Part shown: positions 1-7,497 of the stretch, piece by piece
How positions within the stretch are numbered: the first letter of the stretch is position 1
Layout of the letters: the number at the start of each line of letters is the position of its first letter
The notes under the pieces: generated by a model
The model's database searches: none
Told to the model about the DNA's origin: nothing
What the model saw: the letters and a program-made list of their open reading frames with translations, nothing else
Assembly (NCBI GenBank): GCA_030632745.1
Contig: DAOVUE010000048.1
Span: 1 to 8,067 of the forward strand
DNA: 8,067 nt
Reading direction: 5' to 3'
Source: Pseudomonadota bacterium
GTDB taxonomy: Bacteria; Pseudomonadota; Gammaproteobacteria; GRL18
Made by a program: the position numbers and the translations under genes

Positions 1-836
1 AATAATAAATGATCTTCAATCTGATCGGGAAAATAAGCTTTTTCCGGGATAGGTGCATTACGGGTGGATACCTGAGAATAGAAGGTGCGATAAAAATCCA
101 GAAAACCTTTTAAAATCAAGTCATATTCTTTCCAGAAGTGGGTACTTTTCAGCATAGCAACACCGCCCTGAATCTCCCAGCTGGGCAGGCCCTGAGGATA
201 ACCCGTCAACCCCAGTTGAGAAGCTGCGCCATGTACCGGTTTAAGTATTTTCAGATCCAGATTTTCAAAAAATTTACGATAAACATCACGTACATTAGCC
301 TGAAAGACACTATGCTGACCACCGTCCGTTAAATTAGGGTTATTTGGATCGGCCAGTTCAGCTTCACGCAATTGTTCCATATTAAATACAATAAAATGAT
401 TATGCAGCATACGTATACTGGGCACACCGGGTGCGGTTAAAGGCCAGGTAGAATCAAGACTGGCTTCACCGGCTAAAATTAATGCATCTGCCGGATCAGG
501 GTATTTTTCCAGCATATACTCAATCATTATCTGGTTCATTCGATTCCAGGAATTTTTTGTCTGCAGGGGTAATTGCGTACGCCGTACCGGTCGGCCTAAA
601 GGATCAAGAATACATTTTGAGGAATTAAAGATAATTGAACAGTCAAATTCATTACTATGCCCTAAGGCTTTTCTATACAGCAGGAGATTTTCAGGATTCG
701 ACAGCAAACCATTATTTTGAGAGAGATCTTGAAGGTTTTCAGTACTATTAAAAAATTCATTCGGTTTCATTCCCTCGGGTACAGTTAAAGGTATAGGGCG
801 AAATGGAGTTATAATTTCTCTGGGTCCCGTGTTCAT
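1..836 (-). CDS. Partial gene for a conserved-looking hypothetical protein, C-terminus beyond the left edge
   Basis: The minus strand is open from an ATG at 836-834 to the window edge, giving 278 codons with no stop, so the gene is truncated by the window. The start is supported by a GAGGG ribosome-binding site at 848-844, seven bases upstream. The protein begins MNTGPREIITPFRP. It shows no signal peptide or membrane segment and looks soluble and cytoplasmic. Recognisable patches are a Cys-containing stretch (FDCSIIFNSSKCILDPLGRP, about residues 64-83), a His-rich strand (MLHNHFIVFN, about residues 143-152), and later the segments KPVHGAASQLGL and GYPQGLPSWEIQGGV. I do not recognise the family. 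The HNHF strand flanked by hydrophobic residues loosely recalls HIT-like nucleotidyl transferases or phosphorylases, but the canonical His triad is not evident, so this is only a suggestion. Codon use matches the neighbouring genes. It is divergent from selD and shares its upstream region. The reading frame is well supported; the function is unknown. Confidence 0.8.
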   Translation of the reverse strand, partial: MNTGPREIITPFRPIPLTVPEGMKPNEFFNSTENLQDLSQNNGLLSNPENLLLYRKALGHSNEFDCSIIFNSSKCILDPLGRPVRRTQLPLQTKNSWNRMNQIMIEYMLEKYPDPADALILAGEASLDSTWPLTAPGVPSIRMLHNHFIVFNMEQLREAELADPNNPNLTDGGQHSVFQANVRDVYRKFFENLDLKILKPVHGAASQLGLTGYPQGLPSWEIQGGVAMLKSTHFWKEYDLILKGFLDFYRTFYSQVSTRNAPIPEKAYFPDQIEDHLL

Positions 837-843
837 ATGATGT

Positions 844-848
844 CCCTC
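844..848 (-). promoter_or_regulatory. Ribosome-binding site fixing the start of the partial hypothetical gene
   Basis: On the minus strand the bases read GAGGG and lie seven bases before the ATG at 836-834. This is one of the clearest Shine-Dalgarno sequences in the window and supports both the reading frame and the start, although the gene's end is not visible. Confidence 0.6.
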
Positions 849-901
849 AGGTTTTATGTGATTAATAAGGCTAATATTAACATTACCTAATACTATTTGT
901 C

Positions 902-929
902 TTGATATTTTTATTTTAAGCGGTCTAAT
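902..929 (+). promoter_or_regulatory. Candidate sigma70 promoter for selD
   Basis: A TTGATA hexamer at 902-907 and a TCTAAT hexamer at 924-929 are separated by 16 bases. Each matches five of six positions of the sigma70 -35 and -10 consensus. Transcription would begin near 936, giving an untranslated leader of about 80-95 bases before the selD start. The surrounding region is very AT-rich, so chance matches are easy. The placement upstream of a divergent gene pair is sensible, and no better candidate was seen on this strand. Confidence 0.4.
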
Positions 930-1028
930 CACGAATCGCCGCCTAAAATTGTAAGTGTGCTCTTTATCTGTCTTCTAATATGTGATAGAACGGATAATTC
1001 TTTAATTGAAGTAATGGATAGCCTGTTT

Positions 1029-2063
1029 ATGTCTGAAGTAAAATTAACCCGATACAGTCACGGTTCGGGATGCGGTTGTAAAATTTCTCCTAAAGTTCTG
1101 GATGCTATTTTAAAAAGCAGTCTGTTTGTCCCTGAGGATGATAAGTTGCTGGTAGGAAATAAAACACGGGATGATGCAGCGGTATATGATATTGGTAATG
1201 ATCAGGCTATTATCAGCACCACCGATTTTTTTATGCCGATAGTTGATGACCCGTTTGATTTTGGCCGTATTGCCGCTGCAAATGCTATCAGTGATATCTA
1301 TGCCATGGGTGGGAAGCCTATTATGGCTATTGCAATCCTGGGCTGGCCATTGGATAAACTCAGTCCGGAAACCGCACAAAAAGTAGTTGATGGTGGTCGT
1401 AGTGTCTGTCTTGAAGCCGGTATTCAACTGGCAGGTGGTCATAGTATCGATGCTCCTGAACCTATTTTTGGTCTGGCTGTGACGGGAATGGTGAATAAAT
1501 CATTATTGAAAAAAAATAATACCGCTCAGGCGGGTTGTAAATTGTATCTCACCAAACCTCTGGGGGTTGGCATACTGAGCACGGCACAGAAGCAAAATAA
1601 ACTTAAAGCACAGCATAAGAATATTGCCAGAGACAATATGTGCCGCTTGAACAGCATTGGTGCTGAAGTTGCCTTGCTGCCTGAAGTGAAAGCCTTAACC
1701 GATGTGACAGGATTTGGTCTGCTGGGACATTTGAGTGAAATGTGTGAGGGCAGTGAAGTTAATGCAGTAGTTGAATTTTCTAAAGTGCCGCAATTGGAAG
1801 GGGTGGATGATTATCTGGCTCTTGGCTGCGTACCGGGTGGTTCACAACGCAATTTTGATAGTTATGGTCATAAAATTGCACCGCTCACGGAGCGACAGCA
1901 ACAGATTTTATGTGATCCTCAGACCAGCGGTGGTTTGTTAATCGCAGTAGAGGCACAGGCAGAGTCTGAACTTGAAGATCTTCTGGAAAAACATAATATT
2001 GAAGTATACTCAATTGGTTATATGAAAGAGCGTTTTGAAGAGTTTTATATTGAAGTCATTTAA
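1029..2063 (+). CDS. selD: Selenide, water dikinase (selenophosphate synthase), Cys form
   Basis: SelD uses ATP and selenide to make selenophosphate, the selenium donor for selenocysteyl-tRNA and for 2-selenouridine in tRNA. From the ATG at 1029 the protein has 344 residues, close to the usual length of about 347. The N-terminal motif HGSGCGCK carries Cys15 and Cys17 and Lys18. Cys15 matches the catalytic Cys17 of E. coli, so this form has Cys rather than Sec. The motif TRDDAAVYD (Asp48/Asp49), then TTDFFMP (Asp66) and [10 protein letters not shown] (Asp225) supply the metal and ATP-binding aspartates. LCDPQTSGG begins at residue 295. The frame stays open upstream to a GTG at 957 and has another ATG at 1014. 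I chose 1029 because [12 protein letters not shown] lines up with known SelD N-termini; none of the three starts has a strong ribosome-binding site. No selA, selB or mnmH is visible. The next genes on this strand encode an efflux pump, 65 bases downstream. The function is secure; the exact start is less so. Confidence 0.96.
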   Translation: MSEVKLTRYSHGSGCGCKISPKVLDAILKSSLFVPEDDKLLVGNKTRDDAAVYDIGNDQAIISTTDFFMPIVDDPFDFGRIAAANAISDIYAMGGKPIMAIAILGWPLDKLSPETAQKVVDGGRSVCLEAGIQLAGGHSIDAPEPIFGLAVTGMVNKSLLKKNNTAQAGCKLYLTKPLGVGILSTAQKQNKLKAQHKNIARDNMCRLNSIGAEVALLPEVKALTDVTGFGLLGHLSEMCEGSEVNAVVEFSKVPQLEGVDDYLALGCVPGGSQRNFDSYGHKIAPLTERQQQILCDPQTSGGLLIAVEAQAESELEDLLEKHNIEVYSIGYMKERFEEFYIEVI

Positions 2064-2096
2064 TTGGGCTCCGACCCGGATTGATACATCAAAGCT

Positions 2097-2132
2097 GAGA
2101 AGAGTCATCAAATGATTAAAACTAAATTATGA
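2097..2132 (+). promoter_or_regulatory. Possible coupled mini-ORF (MIKTKL) before the adaptor gene
   Basis: A purine-rich GAGAAGAG at 2097-2104 stands seven bases before an ATG at 2112. That ATG opens a six-codon frame, MIKTKL, ending at the TGA at 2130-2132. The stop overlaps the adaptor's ATG at 2129 in an ATGA arrangement typical of translational coupling. The adaptor start has no Shine-Dalgarno of its own at a normal distance, so ribosomes finishing the mini-ORF could restart there. This is inference from spacing. The peptide itself has no recognisable function, and the arrangement could be coincidence in AT-rich DNA. Confidence 0.35.
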
Positions 2133-3238
2133 AACCACCAATTCAAACAACTTTTCTGCCCCTGATCATTTTATTGACAGTCCTATTGTTTTCAGCCTGC
2201 ACCGAAGATGCTCCACCCGAAAAAGTGATACGTCCTGTGGTGACGCAGAAAGTGGATATCCGGCAAAACTGGCAGCAGTCAAGCTATGCCGGTGAAGTAA
2301 AAGCACGCTATAAAATGTCTCTGGGCTTTCGTATCGGCGGTAAAATTGTAGAGCGTTTTGTTGAAGTGGGCAATGTGGTTGTACCGGGCACTTTATTAGC
2401 CAGACTGGATCCGGAGGATTTTAAACTGCAGCTGATGATGGCTGAGGCCAGTCTGGAAGAAGCTGAGGCTGAAAAGAAAAAAGCTCAGCAGGATTTTAAA
2501 CGTTATAAACAACTGTATAAAGAAAAAGTGGTCAGTGCCACGGAACACCTTAATTATTCCAATGCTCAGGATGTCGCCAAAGCTCGATATACACAGGCTG
2601 ATGCTCATCTTCAAGTCACCCGGAATCAGCTTGACTATACTCGTTTATATGCTGATAAGGGTGGCGTTGTTACTGCCCTGGATATGGAGGTAGGGCAGGT
2701 AGTGGTAGCAGGTCAAACGGTGATTAATATGGCTTTGCCGGAAGAAAAGGAAGTCATTATTGCGGTTGCTGAAAACCGCCTGAATGAAATACATAAGGCT
2801 GATGAAATCTGCATCAGTCTGTGGGTTGTTCCTGATAAATACTATCAGGGTAAAGTGCGGGAAATTTCACCGGGTGCTGATCCTGCAACACGAACCTATC
2901 AGGTTAAATTAAGCCTGCTTGATGCCGATGAACGGGTGCAGCTGGGGATGACAACCACGGTCATTATTCAACAGAAACAGCAGCAATTGGTTGCAAAACT
3001 ACCCTTAACATCCGTTTTTCAAAAAGGCAGTCAGGCTGCAGTGTGGATTTATTCCCCCGAAACATCGACCGTGCAATTGCAGAGTATTGAAATTACGGCC
3101 TATCAATTTGATGCAGTGCTGATTCATTCAGGCTTACAACAGGGACAGATTGTTGTTGTTGCAGGTGTACATAAACTTCATGAAGGGCAGAAAGTCCGTC
3201 TGATGCAGCAGGAAAAGTTCACTGAAGGGGTCAAGTAG
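2129..3238 (+). CDS. RND efflux periplasmic adaptor (membrane fusion protein), probable lipoprotein
   Basis: This is the periplasmic adaptor that would link the inner-membrane RND pump encoded next to an outer-membrane channel. The 369-residue protein starts with a hydrophobic signal segment (residues 9-23) followed by a lipobox-like LFSAC, with Cys24 as the likely lipidated residue. A first lipoyl half with GFRIGGKIVERFVEVGNVV and LDPEDF (about 60-98) comes next. A charged, Ala/Glu/Lys/Gln-rich helical hairpin follows at about 100-172. The second lipoyl half (KGGVVTALDMEVGQVVVAGQ, from about 177) is followed by a beta-barrel domain (about 204-290), with PATRTYQVKL inside it, and a membrane-proximal domain to the end. 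This is the AcrA/MexA/HlyD-type order. The gene lies 65 bases after selD and overlaps the permease start by one base, so the two are surely translated together. No TolC-like gene is present here. The substrate cannot be told from sequence. Confidence 0.9.
   Translation: MKPPIQTTFLPLIILLTVLLFSACTEDAPPEKVIRPVVTQKVDIRQNWQQSSYAGEVKARYKMSLGFRIGGKIVERFVEVGNVVVPGTLLARLDPEDFKLQLMMAEASLEEAEAEKKKAQQDFKRYKQLYKEKVVSATEHLNYSNAQDVAKARYTQADAHLQVTRNQLDYTRLYADKGGVVTALDMEVGQVVVAGQTVINMALPEEKEVIIAVAENRLNEIHKADEICISLWVVPDKYYQGKVREISPGADPATRTYQVKLSLLDADERVQLGMTTTVIIQQKQQQLVAKLPLTSVFQKGSQAAVWIYSPETSTVQLQSIEITAYQFDAVLIHSGLQQGQIVVVAGVHKLHEGQKVRLMQQEKFTEGVK
3224..3230 (+). promoter_or_regulatory. Ribosome-binding site for the RND permease inside the adaptor's 3' end
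   Basis: GAAGGGG lies within the last codons of the adaptor gene, seven bases before the GTG at 3238. This supports the GTG whose first base is the last base of the adaptor's TAG stop. A second in-frame GTG at 3253 also has a purine run (AAGGG, 3241-3245) at seven bases, so it remains an alternative that would shorten the protein by five residues. Confidence 0.55.
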
Positions 3239-6200
3239 TGAAGGGCCGGGTAGTGAAAAATGAAGCAAAAAGCATCAATCTTTCTGAATGGGCTCTACAG
3301 CATCGTTCACTTACTATTTATTTAATGCTGGCTTTAGTTTTTTCAGGAGTATTGGCCTTTCGTGATTTAGGACAGGCAGAAGATCCCGCTTTTACCATTA
3401 AATTAATGGCAATAAAAACCTTCTGGTCCGGGGCAACTGCTTTGGAAGTTGAACAGCAGATAACAGATAGAATTGAAAAAAAATTACAGGAAACACCCTG
3501 GCTGGATTATTTAAGCAGTTATTCCAAAGCGGGGGAGTCAGTGGTTTTTGTCACCCTTAAAGATTATACCCCAGCTGAGGAAGTGGAAGATTCCTGGTAT
3601 CAGGTAAGAAAAAAATTAACTGATATCAAACATACTTTTCCAATAGGTGTTCAGGGACCCTTTCCCAATGATGAATTTGGTGATACCTTCGGTATTATCT
3701 ATGCCTTCAGCAGTGATGGCTTTACTTATGCACAATTGCGTGATTATGTTGATGAGGTTCGTTTGGAACTGCTGGCTATTGCTGATGTGGACAAAGTTGA
3801 TTTATTAGGTGTGCAGGAAGAAAAAATCTATATTGAAATTTCCAATGTTAAAATATCTAAATTAGGTCTTCAGCCTACATTAATTTTTGACACGCTTAAG
3901 CAGCAGAATTATTTAACTCCAGCGGGAGATGTGAATACGGATTCTGATCGAATCTATATACGTGTCAGTCGCCTTGCATCAGTGGAAGCAATTGCTAATG
4001 TAGGGATTCGTTCCAATGACCGCCTGTTTCGTCTGGGGGATATTGCCACCATCTATCGCACCTATGTCGATCCGCCTGAGTTTAAAATGCATTTTATGGG
4101 GGAAGAGGTTATCGGTCTGGCACTGAGTATGGAAAAAGGCGGTGATATACTGGAATTGGGGCAGAATCTGGATAAAAAACTACATGAAATTCAGGCTAAT
4201 CTGCCGCTAGGGATTGAAATACATTCCATTTCCGATCAGCCCGGGGTAGTGAAAAAGTCAATTAATGAATTCTTAAAAGTATTATTAGAGGCTGTTATTA
4301 TTGTCTTATTGATTAGCTTCATCAGTCTGGGCTTTCGTACCGGTCTGGTGGTGGCATTGTCCATTCCCATGGTGCTGGCTATTACCTTTTTAGGTATGCA
4401 GCTATGGGGCATTGATCTGCAGCGTATTTCACTGGGAGCATTGATCATTTCTCTGGGATTATTAGTAGATGATGCAATGATTTCTGTTGAAATGATGGCA
4501 GCAAAAATGCAGCAGGGTATGGATCGCTATAAAGCGGCTGCCTTTGCCTATACTAATACCGCCTTCCCTATGCTCACGGGCACTTTAATTACTATGGCCG
4601 GATTTTTACCGGTGTTTCTGGCGAAATCATCTGCCAGTGAATATACCGGGTCAATTTTTATTGTGGTGGGTTTATCACTGATTATTTCATGGCTGGTAGC
4701 GGTATTATTTGTACCCTTTTTAGGTTATCGCCTGCTGCCATCGCATAAAAACAATTCAGCTCACGCTCAGAATGATATCTATCAAAGTACAATTTATACT
4801 CTTTTTCGTGTCATAATAAGTTGGTGTGTTAAGTGGCGAAAAACGGTTATTTTGATCACTCTGATACTCTTTTCACTGTCACTTTATTCTTTTCAATTTG
4901 TTGAAAATCAATTTTTCCCCAGTTCAAATCGTCATGAGCTCATTGTTGATCTCTGGCTGCCGCAGGGCAGTTCTTTTCAGGCCTCTGAAGCTGAGGCTGA
5001 AAAACTGGAAAAATTGCTGTCTGAAGACAGTGATATTATTAATTATGTCAGCTATATTGGCGGTGGTTCACCACGTTTTTATTTACCCTTGAATCAGGAA
5101 TTAGGGCACAATAATCTGGTTCAATTTGTCGTCATGAGCAAAGATATTGAAGCGAGAGAAACTCTGAGAACTCGTCTTATTAAGGCTTTTGAAGAGGGTT
5201 TCCCCAACATAAGAGGGCGGGTAAAAAGACTGGAAAACGGGCCTCCTATCAACTATCCCATAGAATTTCGGGTTAGCGGAAAAGATCGGACTCAATTAAG
5301 AGAAATTGCCTCTCAGGTAGCTGCACTGATGCGCGACAATCCTTATGTTGATAATGTGAATTTTAACTGGAATGAAATGGCCAAGGTGGTTAAATTGAGC
5401 ATTGATCAGGATAAGGCCCGGGTGCTAGGGATTAGCTCACAGGAACTGGCTGTTGTGATTAATTCCATTTTAAGCGGCTATTCCATTACCTGGTTCAGAG
5501 ATAAGAATCGCTTGATTGAAGTTCTTGCTCGGGCTGAAAAGAAAGAACGTCTGGATCTGGGTAATCTGCGTGATATTCGCATTCCAACTCATAATGGTTC
5601 TTTTATACCTTTAAGCCAGCTAGTCTCTATTTCCTATGAACTGGAAGAAAATCTGATCTGGCGCAGGGATTTATTACCCACTATTACTGTGCAGGCCGAT
5701 GTGAAAGGAAAAGTACAGGCAACGGATATCAGTGTACAAATTGATGCACAATTAAATACCATGCGCCAGACTTTAGCCACAGGCTATAGCATTAATATTG
5801 GTGGGACTGTTGAAGAAAGTGCTACTGCTGAAAAGGCTATAGCGGCAGTTATGCCCATAGTTGTTCTGACTATCTTTACCCTGCTTATGCTGCAGCTGCA
5901 GAGTTTTCAACGCACTATTATCGTTATTTTGACCGCACCTTTAGGCATTATAGGTGTCACCATTGCCCTACTGGCCTTTAATGCTCCTTTTGGCTTTGTG
6001 GCGAATCTGGGTGTTATTGCCTTATCCGGCATGATTATGCGTAATTCAGTGATATTGGTGGATCAAATTGAAAAAGACAGAGCAGAGGGTGAAAATTTAA
6101 GGGAGGCGATTATCAGTGCAACCATAAGACGTTTGCGGCCTATATTATTAACCGCAGCGGCAGCTGTGATGGCTATGGTACCATTATCCTTCAGTACTTT

Positions 6201-6303
6201 CTGGGGACCTATGGCAATAGCTATTATGGGGGGATTGATTGCAGCAACCCTGCTGACCATATTATTCCTCCCTGCTCTTTATGCAGCATGGTTTAAAGCA
6301 TAA
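3238..6303 (+). CDS. RND-family multidrug-type efflux permease (AcrB/HAE-1-like, resembling TriC)
   Basis: This is the inner-membrane, proton-driven pump of a tripartite efflux system. The 1021-residue length and duplicated layout are typical. TM1 is at about 24-41, followed by a large periplasmic loop to about 344. TM2-TM6 span about 345-500 and TM7 about 535-552. A second periplasmic loop runs to about 867, and TM8-TM12 reach the C-terminus. TM4 carries LGLLVDDAMISVE with Asp411 and Asp412, matching the AcrB proton-relay pair Asp407/Asp408. In TM10 the AcrB Lys940 position reads MRNSVILV, with Arg935. RRLRPILLTAAAA retains the conserved Arg-Pro of TM11. The N-terminal loop pieces GQAEDPAF, DRIEKKLQETPWLDYLSSYS and GPFPNDEFGD suggest the subgroup that includes the triclosan pump TriC; this is from memory. 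The acidic pair and lack of heavy-metal-pump features favour organic substrates over metals. It starts at a GTG overlapping the adaptor stop. No outer-membrane channel gene follows. Confidence 0.93.
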   Translation: MKGRVVKNEAKSINLSEWALQHRSLTIYLMLALVFSGVLAFRDLGQAEDPAFTIKLMAIKTFWSGATALEVEQQITDRIEKKLQETPWLDYLSSYSKAGESVVFVTLKDYTPAEEVEDSWYQVRKKLTDIKHTFPIGVQGPFPNDEFGDTFGIIYAFSSDGFTYAQLRDYVDEVRLELLAIADVDKVDLLGVQEEKIYIEISNVKISKLGLQPTLIFDTLKQQNYLTPAGDVNTDSDRIYIRVSRLASVEAIANVGIRSNDRLFRLGDIATIYRTYVDPPEFKMHFMGEEVIGLALSMEKGGDILELGQNLDKKLHEIQANLPLGIEIHSISDQPGVVKKSINEFLKVLLEAVIIVLLISFISLGFRTGLVVALSIPMVLAITFLGMQLWGIDLQRISLGALIISLGLLVDDAMISVEMMAAKMQQGMDRYKAAAFAYTNTAFPMLTGTLITMAGFLPVFLAKSSASEYTGSIFIVVGLSLIISWLVAVLFVPFLGYRLLPSHKNNSAHAQNDIYQSTIYTLFRVIISWCVKWRKTVILITLILFSLSLYSFQFVENQFFPSSNRHELIVDLWLPQGSSFQASEAEAEKLEKLLSEDSDIINYVSYIGGGSPRFYLPLNQELGHNNLVQFVVMSKDIEARETLRTRLIKAFEEGFPNIRGRVKRLENGPPINYPIEFRVSGKDRTQLREIASQVAALMRDNPYVDNVNFNWNEMAKVVKLSIDQDKARVLGISSQELAVVINSILSGYSITWFRDKNRLIEVLARAEKKERLDLGNLRDIRIPTHNGSFIPLSQLVSISYELEENLIWRRDLLPTITVQADVKGKVQATDISVQIDAQLNTMRQTLATGYSINIGGTVEESATAEKAIAAVMPIVVLTIFTLLMLQLQSFQRTIIVILTAPLGIIGVTIALLAFNAPFGFVANLGVIALSGMIMRNSVILVDQIEKDRAEGENLREAIISATIRRLRPILLTAAAAVMAMVPLSFSTFWGPMAIAIMGGLIAATLLTILFLPALYAAWFKA

Positions 6304-6347
6304 GAGATAAGGCATTTACCCGGCTGCCCATTGAGGCTATTAAACCC

Positions 6348-7484
6348 TTAAACCCTTACACCATGAGTCCACCAGATACGGCAGGCTCCCTCATCAGAAA
6401 CCATACAAGGTCCGACAGGCTCTTGCGGAGTACAGGCTGTGCCATAGAGTTTGCACTGGTCTGGATAGTGTTTGCCTAATACGACATTAGCACAATCACA
6501 ACCGGGCGGCATTTCACCAATATGACGACGAGCCAGCTCATTATATTCAGGGAATATCAGGCGGGCGTTGTGCTTATGATAGTGAGTTTTCAATTCAAAA
6601 CCTGATGCTGGAATAATACCAATGCCGCGCCAGTTGGCATCAACTACATCCATTGTATTTTCAAGCTGTGTATGAGCGGATAAATTACCTGTGTCTTTAA
6701 CCAGTTGAGGATAACAATTGTCCAGGAATAATCTGTTTTCTAATTTTTGCCTTATTACAGAATAAAAAGCAGCCAGTAGACTTTCTGTATTGAAACCTGC
6801 TACCGCTGCGGGTAAGTGATGCTTGTCAACCACAAACTGCCATTCATTAGCACCCATAATGGTGGCAACATGGCCGGGAGCCACCAGTGCATCAAAACCG
6901 GGTTTGTCATGATTGATATTGCATGATTCTAGCAACATAGCAACCGCAGGCCAGGTTAGACGTGCTGATAGCAGGAACAGTAAATTATCCGGCAGGCTTT
7001 CTGCAATAAGACCGGCGATGGGTGCTGTGGTTGTTTCAAAGCCTGCAGCAAAAAATATGACGTATTTGTCCTTATTGCTCAGTGCAATTTGCCGTGCTTC
7101 CAGTGGTGATGCAATAGGACGTATATCTGCACCGGATGCTTTCGCCTGCTGCAGAGTACGAATTGATTTTTTAGCAACATTCACAGGGACTCTCAGCATA
7201 TCACCAAAGGCCACTACAATAACGTCTTCATTCAGGGCTAATTGAATGGCCTGATAAATATCTTCTTCGGGGCATACGCAGACAGGACAACCTGGCCCGG
7301 GTATTAATTCAATTTTCGGATGAAGAGCATTACGCAGACCGGCCATAGAGATGGAACGCTCATGACCGCCGCAAACGTTCATGATTTTTATCGCTTTAGT
7401 GCCAAACTTCTGCTGTGCCTGAGGAGAATCCATCAGCTGATTTACTTTTGATAACCAGGCTTTAGCATTGGGTTTTGTTTTCAT
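6348..7484 (-). CDS. hypD: [NiFe]-hydrogenase maturation protein HypD
   Basis: HypD is the Fe-S scaffold that, with HypC, receives CN from HypE/HypF and CO to assemble the Fe(CN)2CO unit of [NiFe] hydrogenases in the cytoplasm. The 378-residue length fits the family (about 370). Conserved pieces are MNVCGGHE (Cys38, His41), GPGCPVCVCPEED (Cys66, Cys69, plus an extra Cys71) and GFETT (148-152). The C-terminal cysteine set is Cys331, Cys344, Cys351 and Cys368, spaced X12, X6 and X16, and likely holds the [4Fe-4S] cluster. Cys329 and Cys360 are additional. The CGGHERSISMAGLR form differs from the enteric CGGHTHAI form and suggests a different HypD subgroup. The ATG at 7484 has no strong ribosome-binding site; the gene starts 13 bases after the hypB stop and is probably translated from the same message. 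No hypC or hypE lies beside it. It converges with the permease gene across 44 bases. Confidence 0.96.
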   Translation of the reverse strand: MKTKPNAKAWLSKVNQLMDSPQAQQKFGTKAIKIMNVCGGHERSISMAGLRNALHPKIELIPGPGCPVCVCPEEDIYQAIQLALNEDVIVVAFGDMLRVPVNVAKKSIRTLQQAKASGADIRPIASPLEARQIALSNKDKYVIFFAAGFETTTAPIAGLIAESLPDNLLFLLSARLTWPAVAMLLESCNINHDKPGFDALVAPGHVATIMGANEWQFVVDKHHLPAAVAGFNTESLLAAFYSVIRQKLENRLFLDNCYPQLVKDTGNLSAHTQLENTMDVVDANWRGIGIIPASGFELKTHYHKHNARLIFPEYNELARRHIGEMPPGCDCANVVLGKHYPDQCKLYGTACTPQEPVGPCMVSDEGACRIWWTHGVRV

Positions 7485-7497
7485 TATTTATTGAAAA

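Noticed and set aside
138..332. A 64-codon plus-strand frame near the left edge
   Set aside because: It is antisense to the long open minus-strand gene that has a good start and ribosome-binding site.
957..1028. N-terminal extension of SelD from the GTG at 957 (adds 24 residues)
   Set aside because: The added residues do not resemble known SelD N-termini, there is no ribosome-binding site before 957, and the ATG at 1029 gives the expected family start. The ATG at 1014 remains possible, but its GAAG is only two bases away.
1071..1079. A selenocysteine codon at the SelD active site
   Set aside because: Both active-site codons are TGC/TGT cysteine codons, and no in-frame TGA was found in any gene here.
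1110..1442. A 110-codon minus-strand frame inside selD
   Set aside because: It is antisense to a strongly conserved enzyme and has no supporting motif or ribosome-binding site; it is a shadow frame.
2068..2083. Terminator between selD and the adaptor gene
   Set aside because: The TCCG-ACC-CGGA stem has only four pairs and is not followed by a T-run.
3238..6303. Heavy-metal (CzcA-type) RND pump
   Set aside because: The N-terminal loop (AEDPAF, GPFPNDEFGD) and the TM4 and TM10 motifs fit the multidrug-type group better than CzcA/CusA-like pumps.
6913..7245. A 110-codon plus-strand frame inside hypD
   Set aside because: It lies fully antisense to hypD, which has clear family motifs, and its translation shows no recognisable features; it is a shadow frame.
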